Shown in pieces: positions 50,137 through 57,808 of a stretch of 64,000 nt of DNA. The position numbers and the translations under genes are program-made. Source of the stretch: RHKX01 sp963820055. Its GTDB lineage: Bacteria; Actinomycetota; Thermoleophilia; Solirubrobacterales; 70-9. Where the stretch lies: positions 62,001-126,000 of the forward strand of contig CAWFYJ010000004.1 in NCBI GenBank assembly GCA_963820055.1. Direction: 5' to 3'. Positions within the stretch are counted from its first letter, which is position 1. Each line of letters starts with the position of its first letter. The notes below the pieces were generated by a model, which saw only the letters and a program-made list of their open reading frames with translations, made no database searches and was not told the DNA's origin.

Positions 50137-51335
50137 CAGACGTCCTCCGCGCAGCGGAAGCCGGAGAAGATCTGGCGACGCTCGGCGAGGTCCCAGTTGC
50201 GGAAGCTGAGCCGGACCACGCTGCGTCGCGTCGCCCACGACCCGCCCCTAAGCACGGGGTACCCGCGTCCGAAGAAGACCTCCGAGTACTCGGGGTAGGG
50301 AAATGCCTCGAACCCCGGATATGGGGTCAGTTCCGAGCTCGTCCATTCCCATACGTCTCCCAGCATGCCCAATGCATTACACGCCGAACCGCAGGCCTCG
50401 CCGGGAGGCAGGGTCCCGAAGGCGTCGTGGTCGAGGTTGGCCGCTTCCGGATCGGAGCCCACGGCGGCCGCCTCCCACTCGAACTCGGTCGGCAGCCGCT
50501 TCCCCGCCCAGCTCGCGAACACCTCGGCCTGCCGGTGGTCGACGTGGACGACCGGCGCGGCCGGGTCGAGCTCGGCGCGGCGCCCGAACCTCGTATCGAC
50601 CCACGCACCCTCGCCGTCGTCCTCCCAGTAGAGGGGCGGCTCGGTCCCGGTTTCGGCGACGAACGCCGCGAACGCCGCGTTCGTGACCGGCAGGCGGTCG
50701 ATCCGGAACGGGGCGATCTCGACGACGTGCCGGGGCCGCTCGTTGTCGTAGGCGAACCCATCCGGACCGGCGCCGATCTCGACGGTCCCGCCGGGAACGA
50801 CGACGGTCTCGGGGCCCTCCTCCGCCGGCGCCGGCGGGGTGGCCGCGAGCGGGGGCTCGTAGCCGTCGACCATCTGCAGGAGCTGCAGCATCGTCTCGTT
50901 GTGCTGGTGCTCGTGGGCGAGCAGCATCTCGTAGACGAACCCGTCCCGGAGGATGCGCGACCCGGGATCGGCGAGGTCGACGCCGTCGAGCACCTCCAGG
51001 GTGCGCTCGCGGACCTCCTCCATGTAGGTGCGAAGCTCGTCGCCGCGGAGGATCGGGAGATCGTTGCGACCCGCGCGGGGATTCTCGATCGCGTCGTAGA
51101 AGCGACCGAGGTCGCCGCGCATCGGCTCCCTGCCGCCCGCGGTCTGGACGAGCCAGAGCTCCTCGAAGTTGGCGATGTGGCCGAGGTCCCATGCGAGCGG
51201 GCTGAGCAGCGGCGAGTAGACGGTGTTCAGTTGCTCGTCGCCGAGTTGCTCGACGAGGAGCAGGGTGCGTTCGCGCGCCTCGCTGAGTCGCTCCGCGATC
51301 TCCGCCCTATCGGTTGCCTGAGCCGGCGCCGGGAT
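50136..51335 (-). CDS. egtB: Ergothioneine sulfoxide synthase EgtB (no ATG/GTG/TTG start)
   Basis: Iron enzyme that joins hercynine to cysteine or gamma-glutamylcysteine. An N-terminal DinB-like domain carries the iron ligands (LGHIANFEELWL; LLAHEHQHNETM) and the C-terminal sulfatase-modifying-factor domain ends GGSWATRRSVVRLSFRNWDLAERRQIFSGFRCAEDV. The DinB similarity extends upstream of the first ATG (51122), from AEIAERLSEARERTLLLVEQ through LGHIANFEE. Between the in-frame stop at 51345 and 51122 there is no ATG, GTG or TTG. ATC at 51335 or 51299 are the only near-cognate candidates of the AUN type; starting at 51122 would delete the first iron histidine. Length about 399 residues. Its stop overlaps egtD. 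Confidence 0.9.
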   Translation of the reverse strand: MPAPAQATDRAEIAERLSEARERTLLLVEQLGDEQLNTVYSPLLSPLAWDLGHIANFEELWLVQTAGGREPMRGDLGRFYDAIENPRAGRNDLPILRGDELRTYMEEVRERTLEVLDGVDLADPGSRILRDGFVYEMLLAHEHQHNETMLQLLQMVDGYEPPLAATPPAPAEEGPETVVVPGGTVEIGAGPDGFAYDNERPRHVVEIAPFRIDRLPVTNAAFAAFVAETGTEPPLYWEDDGEGAWVDTRFGRRAELDPAAPVVHVDHRQAEVFASWAGKRLPTEFEWEAAAVGSDPEAANLDHDAFGTLPPGEACGSACNALGMLGDVWEWTSSELTPYPGFEAFPYPEYSEVFFGRGYPVLRGGSWATRRSVVRLSFRNWDLAERRQIFSGFRCAEDV

Positions 51336-51366
51336 TCGAGGAGCCTAGCCGAGCCGAGCCGCCGGC

Positions 51367-51975
51367 TCAGCCCGGCGGGTCACGCCACATCATCGCGACG
51401 ACCGGACCGTCGCCGGGGAGCTCGAACTCGCCGATCCGCTCGAATCCGGCGCGCTCGTAACGGGCGTCGTTGGCCGGGTTGGTCGACTCCAGGTAAGCGG
51501 GGGTCCCGGTCGCGTCGATCGCCGCGACGTTGGCGGCAAGGAGGCCCATGCCGATGCCGCCGCCCCGGTGGTCGCCGTGGGTGCCGAGCAGGCTCAGGTA
51601 GTAGTGCGGCTCGGCCGGCCGCGCCGCCGCGAACAGGTCGAAGACCTCGAAGACGGTGGCGGCCCCGTCGTCGCCGAGCAGGTCGACGAGCATCGGCTCG
51701 AGCTCCGCCTCGGCCTCCGGGGAGAACTCGGGGACGCCCGGCGGCAGCCACACGGAGGCGGCTGTGGAGGCGGGCGTCGTCCAGACCCAGCCGTGCGGGA
51801 CCGCCTCGGCGACGAACGGCCGCCAGAAGACGCGGTGCTGCGCCTCGCGGCTGGCGTCGTCGGGGAACGCCCAACTCCAGACCGGATCGCGGTTGAAGGC
51901 GGACGTGATCACCTCGACGACGGCGTCGACGTCGGCCGGTCCGGCGACGCGGGGTGCTGGTTCGCTCGGAGCCAC
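51367..51975 (-). CDS. GNAT-family acetyltransferase
   Basis: Acetyl-CoA-dependent N-acyltransferase of 202 residues. The N-terminal half contains the variable strand region (VVEVITSAFNRDPVWSWAFPDD; GWVWTTPASTAASVWLPPGV), and the acetyl-CoA-binding motif A is YLSLLGTHGDHRGGGIGMGLL, with PAYLESTNPANDARYERAGF as motif B. Substrate unknown. The GTG at 51975 is the start. It ends 20-30 bp upstream of the egtB reading frame on the same strand, so it may belong to that operon, although no ergothioneine role is known for it. Confidence 0.85.
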   Translation of the reverse strand: MAPSEPAPRVAGPADVDAVVEVITSAFNRDPVWSWAFPDDASREAQHRVFWRPFVAEAVPHGWVWTTPASTAASVWLPPGVPEFSPEAEAELEPMLVDLLGDDGAATVFEVFDLFAAARPAEPHYYLSLLGTHGDHRGGGIGMGLLAANVAAIDATGTPAYLESTNPANDARYERAGFERIGEFELPGDGPVVAMMWRDPPG

Positions 51976-52062
51976 CCGTCAACGGTAGCTGCGGAGACGC
52001 GTTGGCCGACTTCGGCTCTCTGACCGCCGAAATCAGCTGCTGCGACGAGCCCGGCGATCGGC

Positions 52063-52971
52063 TCACGTGCCCATCGACTCGGGATGGGCCCAGACCTCCT
52101 TCAGCCACGGCGGCGTCACCGCAAAGCGGGTTCCGTCGGCCCGGGCGACCGGCTCGGCCGGGATCAGGGTCAGGTCGGCGCCGTGGATCGCCCGGCTGTC
52201 ACCGATCGTCGGTGCCGTCGTGCCGGCGTGGCTGCCCGACGCTACGTGCAGCCCACCGGCCCAGGGCTCCCACGCGGGACGCGGCCGGAGCCCGGTGTCG
52301 CTGCCGATGCTGGCGAGCCCGCCCGCGGCGCCGTTGTAGCCGTGGTGAGAGCTCGCGCGTGCGAAGGCGCGGCCGTCCGGCCCGATCCGGACCTGCAGCG
52401 ACTCCCAGTCGTCGAGGTGGAAGCCGCCGAGCCTGCCGAGCCCGTGCGTGAGGCTGTCGGGGTAGTAGAGCCAGTACTGGAGATAGAGGTTCCCGGCGGC
52501 CGCGCCCGAGCAGTCGGCCCGGGAGTGCCGGGCCGCCACCGGCGTCCGGCAATCGACGACGTGCGTGAAGGCGACCGGCGCCAGGCCTGTCTGGGTCGCA
52601 TGTACGGCCCCCTCGCGGATCGTGTCGGCGCAGTTCCGCGACCGGCACTCCCGGAAGTCGACGGGGAGCGAGACGAAGTCGTCGGCCTCGAAGAAGACGT
52701 CGGGGGCGTGACGGGCGAGGAGGGCGGCGACCTCAGGGCCGTAGGCGGCTTCGATGGCCGACGGGGCGCCGGATGGCTCGCCGCAGCCGCCGACATCGAC
52801 GGCGCAGAACATCGAGGCGGCGAGAGCCCTGACGAGTCCTGCACCGGGTGCCCGGACGCCCGTCAGGGCGAGCAGCCCGAGCAGGATCACCGCGATCAGC
52901 AGGACGAGGCCGGCGTACTCGACAGTGGACTGGCCGCGGCTTCCCGCCGCTGGGTGAGGACCGCTCGGCAT
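52063..52971 (-). CDS. Secreted protein with TadE/Flp-type pilin signal and Vps62-like domain
   Basis: Protein of 302 residues. The N-terminus SRGQSTVEYAGLVLLIAVILLGLLAL is a prepilin-peptidase signal: a glycine before QSTVEYA and a long hydrophobic helix, as in TadE/TadF and Flp pilins. The rest is a Vps62-like domain (LYLQYWLYYPDS; HLDDWESLQVRIGPDGR; SSHHGYN; GLHVASGSHAGT), with several cysteines. This fuses a pilin-type export anchor to a globular domain that otherwise occurs in stand-alone secreted proteins. Role unknown; it could be displayed at the cell surface after processing by a prepilin peptidase. ATG 52971. Confidence 0.75.
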   Translation of the reverse strand: MPSGPHPAAGSRGQSTVEYAGLVLLIAVILLGLLALTGVRAPGAGLVRALAASMFCAVDVGGCGEPSGAPSAIEAAYGPEVAALLARHAPDVFFEADDFVSLPVDFRECRSRNCADTIREGAVHATQTGLAPVAFTHVVDCRTPVAARHSRADCSGAAAGNLYLQYWLYYPDSLTHGLGRLGGFHLDDWESLQVRIGPDGRAFARASSHHGYNGAAGGLASIGSDTGLRPRPAWEPWAGGLHVASGSHAGTTAPTIGDSRAIHGADLTLIPAEPVARADGTRFAVTPPWLKEVWAHPESMGT

Positions 52972-53047
52972 GGTCGATCGACGCTAGGAGCGGCGGCCGA
53001 ACGCGTGGGGTCGCGACTGTGCCGAAAGGCGCTAGGGTCGGGAAAGA

Positions 53048-53323
53048 ATGAGCGATCGACCTCATCGCGGCCCGGCCCCGCTACCCGGCGAGAAGCCCCG
53101 CAAGCAGCGCAGCTGGCGCTTCTACGCCGCGATCGTGATCGGGATCATCGCGCTCGTCTTCATCCTCCAGAACTCGCAGAAGGTCGAGGTCGACTTCCTC
53201 GTCACGACGACGAGCACCCCGCTCTTCTTCATCCTCCTGATCACATTCGCGGCCGGCGCCCTCGTCGGCTGGCTCTGGCCGCACGTCCGTCGCGACCGCA
53301 AGCGGGAGCGCGAGCGGGACTGA
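53048..53323 (+). CDS. LapA-like (DUF1049) membrane protein
   Basis: Protein of 91 residues with two membrane helices: RFYAAIVIGIIALVFILQNSQ (about 24-44) and LFFILLITFAAGALVGWLW (about 58-76). QNSQKVEVDFL after the first helix and the basic C-terminus RRDRKRERERD are family hallmarks. LapA-type proteins (LapAB system) shape lipopolysaccharide assembly in Gram-negatives; actinobacterial homologues of this size have no assigned role. ATG 53048. It converges on a PRC-barrel gene, 12 bp between stops. Confidence 0.88.
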   Translation: MSDRPHRGPAPLPGEKPRKQRSWRFYAAIVIGIIALVFILQNSQKVEVDFLVTTTSTPLFFILLITFAAGALVGWLWPHVRRDRKRERERD

Positions 53324-53335
53324 GCGGCGTCCGGC

Positions 53336-53719
53336 TCAGGCGGCGCGGTCCGCGCCCGCCGAGCCGACGTAGTGGCTGAGCAGCCTGCGGTCGGCCTGCG
53401 GGGTGAAGCGGGCGCCGACCATCTGCGACGTCGCCCGGATGCGCTCGCGCGGATGCGGGCACCAGACCCGGCCCGAGCCGCCGACGGCGTCGCCCGCCGG
53501 GATCACGAACCGGCGGCCCTCGCCGAAGCGGAACTCGCTGACGATCAGCCACAGCGGCCGTCCGTTCGGGTCCTGGCGGATCCACTCGACGCGGCCGATC
53601 ATCGAGCCGTTCACGTCATCGACGCGCCAGCCGATCCAGGTCTCGACCTCGGCGAGCTCGGGCGCTCGCGGCGCACCGAGGACGAATCGCGATGTTGATG
53701 CAGATCCCGCCGCTTCCAT
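53336..53719 (-). CDS. PRC-barrel domain protein (paralogue 4)
   Basis: Protein of 127 residues, mostly one PRC-barrel domain: TWIGWRVDDVNGSMIGRVEW (about 27-46), PLWLIVSEFRFGEGRRFVIP, VWCPHPRERIRATS, and the family ending RRLLSHYVG. It shares the G-W/RVDD-G-RVE framework with the three other PRC-barrel genes in this window. ATG 53719. It lies downstream of pntB on the minus strand, with hairpin repeat copy C between, so it may be a distal member of that transcript. Function unknown. Confidence 0.72.
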   Translation of the reverse strand: MEAAGSASTSRFVLGAPRAPELAEVETWIGWRVDDVNGSMIGRVEWIRQDPNGRPLWLIVSEFRFGEGRRFVIPAGDAVGGSGRVWCPHPRERIRATSQMVGARFTPQADRRLLSHYVGSAGADRAA

Positions 53720-53783
53720 GCCCGGAAAGCTATTCCCCGGGGAGGCGGAAGATGGCGCCGCATCCGCATCGCCGCGAACCCGT

Positions 53784-53889
53784 CTCTGACGAGGCTGGGA
53801 GCCCGCTGATCAAGGACGCAGGAGGCGACGCGGCCTCAGGGCCGCGAGCCGACGAGGACGCCGAGCAGCGGCCTCCCGGTCCGTCAGAG
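53784..53889. repeat. Structured intergenic hairpin repeat, copy C
   Basis: Third copy, 106 bp. Arms 53784-53808 and 53866-53889 pair as 6 bp, the same C/C mismatch (53802/53872), 9 bp including two G-U-type pairs on the plus strand (53796/53878 and 53794/53880), the bulged A (53792), then 8 bp. The inner hairpin is CGCGGCC (53829-53835) with GGCCGCG (53840-53846) and a four-base loop; compare CGCGACC/GGTCGCG in copy B, a compensated change. The right arm overlaps the pntB stop codon (53884-53886). Confidence 0.87.
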
Positions 53890-55299
53890 CTTCGTGATTT
53901 CCGCGGCGATTTCCTGCGCCGCCTTCTTCGCGTCGTCGAACAGCATCGACGTCTTGTCGAGGTAGAAGAGGTCGTTGTCGATCCCGGCGAAACCGGGGCT
54001 GAGCGAGCGTTTGATGACGATCACCTGCTGGGCCTCGCCGACCTCGATGATCGGCATCCCGGCGATCGGGCTGTCGGGGTCGTCCTTGGCGGCGGGGTTG
54101 GTGACGTCGTTGGCGCCGATGACGACGGCGACGTCGGTCCGCGGCATGTCGGGGTTGATGTCCTCCATCTCGACGAGCTTGTCGTAGGGGACGTCCGCCT
54201 CGGCGAGCAGCACGTTCATGTGGCCGGGCATGCGGCCGGCGACCGGGTGGATCGCGTAGCGGACCTCGACCCCGCGCTTCTCGAGCTCGTTCGCCATCTC
54301 CTTGACGGCGTGCTGGGCCTGGGCGACGGCGAGGCCGTAGCCGGGGACGATCACGACCGAGTCGGCGTAGGCGAGCGAGATCGCCGCGTCCTGAGCGGTG
54401 ACCGACCGGTGCGGGCGTTCCTCACCGGAGCCGCCGGCGCCGCCGGCCGGCGCGCCGCCGAAGCCCGCGAAGAGAATGTTCGGGACGGAGCGGTTCATCG
54501 CCGTCGCCATCTCCATCGTCAGCAGCGTTCCCGAGGAGCCGACGAGCGTGCCGGCGACGATCAGCGCGACGTTGTCGAGCGAGAAGCCGGCGGCGGCCGC
54601 GGAGAGGCCGGTGAGGGCGTTGAGCAGCGAGATGACGACCGGCATGTCGGCGCCGCCGATCGGCAGGACGACGAGGTTGCCGAGCAGCGCCGCGGCGATC
54701 AGGACGCCGATGAAGAGCGCCTGCGAGGGGCCGCTGTCGTGATCGACGCCGAGGACGATGCAGGCGCCGATGATCACGATCAGCAGGATCACGTTGATCA
54801 CCTGCTGGCCCGGGACAGCGAGCGGCTTCGTCGGGATCAGGTCCTGGAGCTTGGCGAAAGCGATGTTCGAGCCCCAGAAGGAGACCGAGCCGACGACGGC
54901 CGAGAAGAGGATCGGGATGAGCTCCTCGAGCGGGAAGTCACCGCCCATTCCGTGCCGGAACTCCGACCAGGCGATCAGGGCGACCGCACCGCCGCCGACG
55001 CCGTTGTAGAGCGCCACCATCTGCGGCATCTCGGTCATCTGCACGCGGATCGAGGCGATGACTCCGATCGCGCCGCCGACGAGGAGGCCGCCGAAGACGA
55101 TTCCCCAGTTGCCCATTCCGTCGAGCAGCAGGGTCGTCACGACCGCGATGGCCATGCCGACGGCGGCGATCCCGTTGCCGCGCTTGGCGGTCGTCGGGGA
55201 CGTACCCTGCTTGATCCCGATGATGAAGAGGGAGAAGGCGAGGACGTAGAGGAGCGTCGACAGGTCGCCGCTCGGCTCGAGCACAGCAGTCAGGGGCAT
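53884..55299 (-). CDS. pntB: NAD(P) transhydrogenase beta subunit
   Basis: Membrane and NADP-binding subunit of 471 residues, coupling hydride transfer from NADH to NADP+ with proton entry. The first about 240 residues hold some eight helices (STLLYVLAFSLFIIGIKQGTSPTTAKRGNGIAAVGMAIA; SLLNALTGLSAAAAGFSLDN). The C-terminal domain III binds NADP (VVIVPGYGLAVAQAQHAVKEMANEL; YAIHPVAGRMPGHMNVLLAEADVPYD; VVIGANDVTNPAAKDDPDSPIAGMPIIEV). ATG 55299. It follows the small pntAB-type gene by 7 bp. Its stop lies inside hairpin repeat copy C. Confidence 0.96.
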   Translation of the reverse strand: MPLTAVLEPSGDLSTLLYVLAFSLFIIGIKQGTSPTTAKRGNGIAAVGMAIAVVTTLLLDGMGNWGIVFGGLLVGGAIGVIASIRVQMTEMPQMVALYNGVGGGAVALIAWSEFRHGMGGDFPLEELIPILFSAVVGSVSFWGSNIAFAKLQDLIPTKPLAVPGQQVINVILLIVIIGACIVLGVDHDSGPSQALFIGVLIAAALLGNLVVLPIGGADMPVVISLLNALTGLSAAAAGFSLDNVALIVAGTLVGSSGTLLTMEMATAMNRSVPNILFAGFGGAPAGGAGGSGEERPHRSVTAQDAAISLAYADSVVIVPGYGLAVAQAQHAVKEMANELEKRGVEVRYAIHPVAGRMPGHMNVLLAEADVPYDKLVEMEDINPDMPRTDVAVVIGANDVTNPAAKDDPDSPIAGMPIIEVGEAQQVIVIKRSLSPGFAGIDNDLFYLDKTSMLFDDAKKAAQEIAAEITKL

Positions 55300-55306
55300 G
55301 GCCGGG

Positions 55307-55615
55307 TCAGCTCCCGTCCGCGTCGCTCTGCTTGGCCGGCTTCTTGCGGCTGAACATGCCGAGCATCCGGTCGGTGACCAGGAAGCCGCCGACGATGTTG
55401 ATGGCGCCGAAGGCGATCGCGATGAAGGCGATCGTCAACTCGAGGGCGCCCTCGGCGTAGCCGGCGACGATCAGGCCGCCGAGCATGACGATGCCGTGGA
55501 TCGCGTTCGTCTGCGACATCAGCGGCGTGTGCAGCGTCGCCGGCACCTTCGAGATGACCTCGAAGCCGACGAATGCCGCGAGGACGAAGATCGTGAACTC
55601 GGTCACGAGGTCCAT
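55307..55615 (-). CDS. pntAB: NAD(P) transhydrogenase alpha subunit, membrane part
   Basis: Protein of 102 residues forming the membrane part of the alpha subunit, split from the NAD-binding part as in many actinobacteria and proteobacteria. Three hydrophobic segments: LVTEFTIFVLAAFVGFEVISKVP, AIHGIVMLGGLIVAGYAEG and ELTIAFIAIAFGAINIVGGFLV. The conserved HTPLMSQTNAIHGI motif precedes the second helix. It starts 4 bp after the stop of the upstream pntAA gene and the next gene begins 7 bp further, so all three are one operon. Confidence 0.93.
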   Translation of the reverse strand: MDLVTEFTIFVLAAFVGFEVISKVPATLHTPLMSQTNAIHGIVMLGGLIVAGYAEGALELTIAFIAIAFGAINIVGGFLVTDRMLGMFSRKKPAKQSDADGS

Positions 55616-55619
55616 CAGC

Positions 55620-56741
55620 TCAGGATCCCTCCACCACGCTCTTGGCGCGCTCGTTCTTGATCTCGCCGCCGTGCGTCAGGCAGGCGCCGGCAACGACCTC
55701 GTCGTCGAAGTTCAACTCGAGCCCGCCCTCGTCGGAGACGATCAGGCCGATGAAGTTCTCGAGGTTCTTCGAGTAGAGCTGGGAGGCGTGGGCGGCCATG
55801 TCGCTGGCGAGGTTCGTCGGGGCGATGATCTTGACGCCGTTCTCGACGACCGTCTCGTCGGCCTTCGTCAGCTCGCAATTGCCGCCGCTCTCGCCGGCGA
55901 GGTCGACGATGACCGAGCCCGGGGCCATGTTGCGGACGCCCTCGGCGGTGATCAGGATCGGCGCGGCGCGGCCGGGGATCTGAGCGGTCGTGATGATCAC
56001 GTCCTGGCGGCCGGCGTTCTCGGCGAGCGCCTCGCGGACCTGCTCGTTCTCCTCGTCGGTGAGGGGCCGGGCGTACCCGCCCTCGTCCTCGGCGTCGGGG
56101 ATGAAGTCGAGCTCGAGCGGGCGGCCGCCCAGCGACTTGATCTGCTCCCAGGCGGCGCGGCGGATGTCGAAGCCGCTGACGACGGCGCCGAGGCGCTTCG
56201 CCGTTGCGATGGCCTGGAGGCCGGCGACGCCGGCGCCGAGCACCATCACCTTGGCGGGCTTGACCGTGCCGGCAGCGGTGGTGAGCATCGGGAAGAAGCG
56301 GCCGGCCTCGCGGGCGGCGAGCAGGGTCGCGGCGTAGCCGGCGACGTTGGCCTGGGAGGAGAGCGCGTCCATCGCCTGGGCGCGGGTGATCCGCGGGATC
56401 GCCTCGACGGCGAACGCGGTGACGTCCCCGGAGGCGAGCGCCTTCGTGGTGTCGGTGGCGGTCAGCGGCGAGAGGAAGCCGATCAGCACCTTGCCATTGC
56501 CGACACGGCCGATCTCCTCGACGGTCGGCGGGGCGACGTGAAGAACGATGTCGGCGCCCCACGGATCGCCGATCGTCGCGCCGGCCTCCGTGTACTGATC
56601 GTCCGGGTGTCCGGAGCCGACTCCGGCACCGGACTCGACGACGACCTCGAGGTCCTTCGCGGTCAGGGCCTTGACGGTGTCGGGAATCAGCGCGACTCGC
56701 CGCTCCCCCTGCCTGGATTCTTTCGGGACGCCTAGCCTCAT
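55620..56741 (-). CDS. pntAA: NAD(P) transhydrogenase alpha subunit, NAD-binding part
   Basis: Protein of 373 residues with the NAD-binding domain of proton-translocating transhydrogenase, resembling alanine dehydrogenase. It begins MRLGVPKESRQGERRVALIPDTV and shows SSQANVAGYAATLLAA, nucleotide motif VMVLGAGVAGLQAIATAKRLGAVVSGFDIR, and VRNMAPGSVIVDLAGESGGN. No membrane helices, consistent with the split architecture. ATG 56741 is close to a candidate -10 element near 56757-56762 (TATACA), so the leader is short or absent. First gene of the three-gene operon. Confidence 0.96.
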   Translation of the reverse strand: MRLGVPKESRQGERRVALIPDTVKALTAKDLEVVVESGAGVGSGHPDDQYTEAGATIGDPWGADIVLHVAPPTVEEIGRVGNGKVLIGFLSPLTATDTTKALASGDVTAFAVEAIPRITRAQAMDALSSQANVAGYAATLLAAREAGRFFPMLTTAAGTVKPAKVMVLGAGVAGLQAIATAKRLGAVVSGFDIRRAAWEQIKSLGGRPLELDFIPDAEDEGGYARPLTDEENEQVREALAENAGRQDVIITTAQIPGRAAPILITAEGVRNMAPGSVIVDLAGESGGNCELTKADETVVENGVKIIAPTNLASDMAAHASQLYSKNLENFIGLIVSDEGGLELNFDDEVVAGACLTHGGEIKNERAKSVVEGS

Positions 56742-56816
56742 GGACGGGCGGGGAATGTATACAAGCGCCGCGCATCGGCGGTCCCACGTCTTCCGGCCGC
56801 GCTAGCTTCCGCTGTG

Positions 56817-57491
56817 ATGAGCGGCACGGGAGAGCGCCAGCAGACGGCCGTCGAGCTGAAGGAACAGATCGAGATGGAGCGGCTCGGCATGCCGCTGCTC
56901 GTCTACAGGGACGCCGACGATGCCCAGCGGATCGAGACCATCGAGGGCGAGCGCGGATCGCTCTGGATCGGGCGGAGCCCCTCGGCGGACGTCAGCCTCG
57001 CGGCCGACGGCGAGGTCTCGAAGCTGCACGCCCAGATCGAATGGGTCGGGACCGACTGCACGCTGGTCGACGACGGCCTCTCACGGAACGGCTCGTTCGT
57101 CAACGAGGAACGGGTCGGCGGCCGGCGGATGCTGCGCGACGGCGACGTCATCCGGATCGGCAGGACCCGGATCCGCTTCCGCGCTCCCGCTGCCGGCGGC
57201 GATTCGACCGTCATCTCGACCGACCTCGCGGCGGCGGCCGGAGTCTCGCCCGCTCAACGCCGCGTGCTCGTCGCCCTCTGCCGGCCGTTCAAGGAGGGGC
57301 CCGCCTTCGCGAGTCCGGCTACGAACGCCGAGATCGCGGCCGAGCTGCACCTCAGCGTCGACGCCGTCAAGACCCACCTGCGGGCCCTGTTCGAGAAGTT
57401 CGACCTCGCCGACGCGCCGCAGAGCCGCAAGCGGGTCGACCTCGTCCAGCGGGCGATGCAGACCGGCCTGATCACCGAGCGCGACCTCTAG
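56817..57491 (+). CDS. FHA-domain protein with C-terminal winged HTH
   Basis: Protein of 224 residues. The FHA domain (about residues 45-118) has GSLWIGRSPSADVSLAADGEVSKLHAQIEW and DDGLSRNGSFVNEERV, with the S/H and N residues used to bind phosphothreonine. The C-terminal part (SPAQRRVLVALCRPFKEGP; TNAEIAAELHLSVDAVKTHLRALFEKFDL) is a helix-turn-helix of the LuxR/winged type. It could be a phospho-dependent transcription factor. A GTG at 56814 is one codon upstream of the ATG at 56817. It converges on the Ser/Thr kinase gene, an obvious candidate partner. Confidence 0.84.
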   Translation: MSGTGERQQTAVELKEQIEMERLGMPLLVYRDADDAQRIETIEGERGSLWIGRSPSADVSLAADGEVSKLHAQIEWVGTDCTLVDDGLSRNGSFVNEERVGGRRMLRDGDVIRIGRTRIRFRAPAAGGDSTVISTDLAAAAGVSPAQRRVLVALCRPFKEGPAFASPATNAEIAAELHLSVDAVKTHLRALFEKFDLADAPQSRKRVDLVQRAMQTGLITERDL

Positions 57492-57639
57492 CCGCGCAGC
57501 GGCACGCAAGGCGGTGACTCTGGGGTGATCGAGTCGACGGGCGGGCGACGGGGGCGGAGCCATTCCGGCGCCCGACGGCGATCAGGATGACCGCAGTGGG
57601 TCGGCTGAATTGCACTTGGCGGTCTGAGTCAGCCCGCGA

Positions 57640-57678
57640 ATGGCGAATTTGGTCCCTGTGGGAGCCCAAATTCGCCAT
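57640..57678. repeat. AT-rich 13-bp inverted repeat between convergent genes
   Basis: Arms 57640-57652 and 57666-57678 are perfectly complementary (GGCGAATTTGG with CCAAATTCGCC at the core) around a 13-base centre that can pair further (TCCC with GGGA). In a region of about 70% GC this AT-rich dyad stands out. It could be a terminator serving both strands or an operator. Confidence 0.75.
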
Positions 57679-57764
57679 CGAGCCTCGGGGTGAACGCCCG
57701 CGGACGCGAAGCGGAGGCCTGACCGGGGCCAACACATGTCTTCCCGTCCCCTCCACCGCGCCGA

Positions 57765-57802
57765 CCGACCGAAACGGACGCGCCAGCGGAGCATTCGGTC
57801 GG
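57765..57802 (-). terminator. Inverted repeat after the kinase gene
   Basis: CCGACCGAA (57765-57773) and TTCGGTCGG (57794-57802) are perfectly complementary with a 20-base loop, 6 bp past the kinase stop codon (57809-57811). No U-run follows. Position favours a transcription end for the minus-strand kinase gene, but the large loop makes this only a candidate. Confidence 0.5.
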
Positions 57803-57808
57803 GGTGAT

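Larger units (their letters stand above)
57492..57808. other. Gene-free region between FHA protein and kinase
   Basis: This 317-bp region separates two convergent genes. It contains an AT-rich inverted repeat at 57640-57678 and a 9-bp inverted repeat at 57765-57802 just past the kinase stop. I see no supported ORF. Bidirectional termination is the simplest use. Confidence 0.6.
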
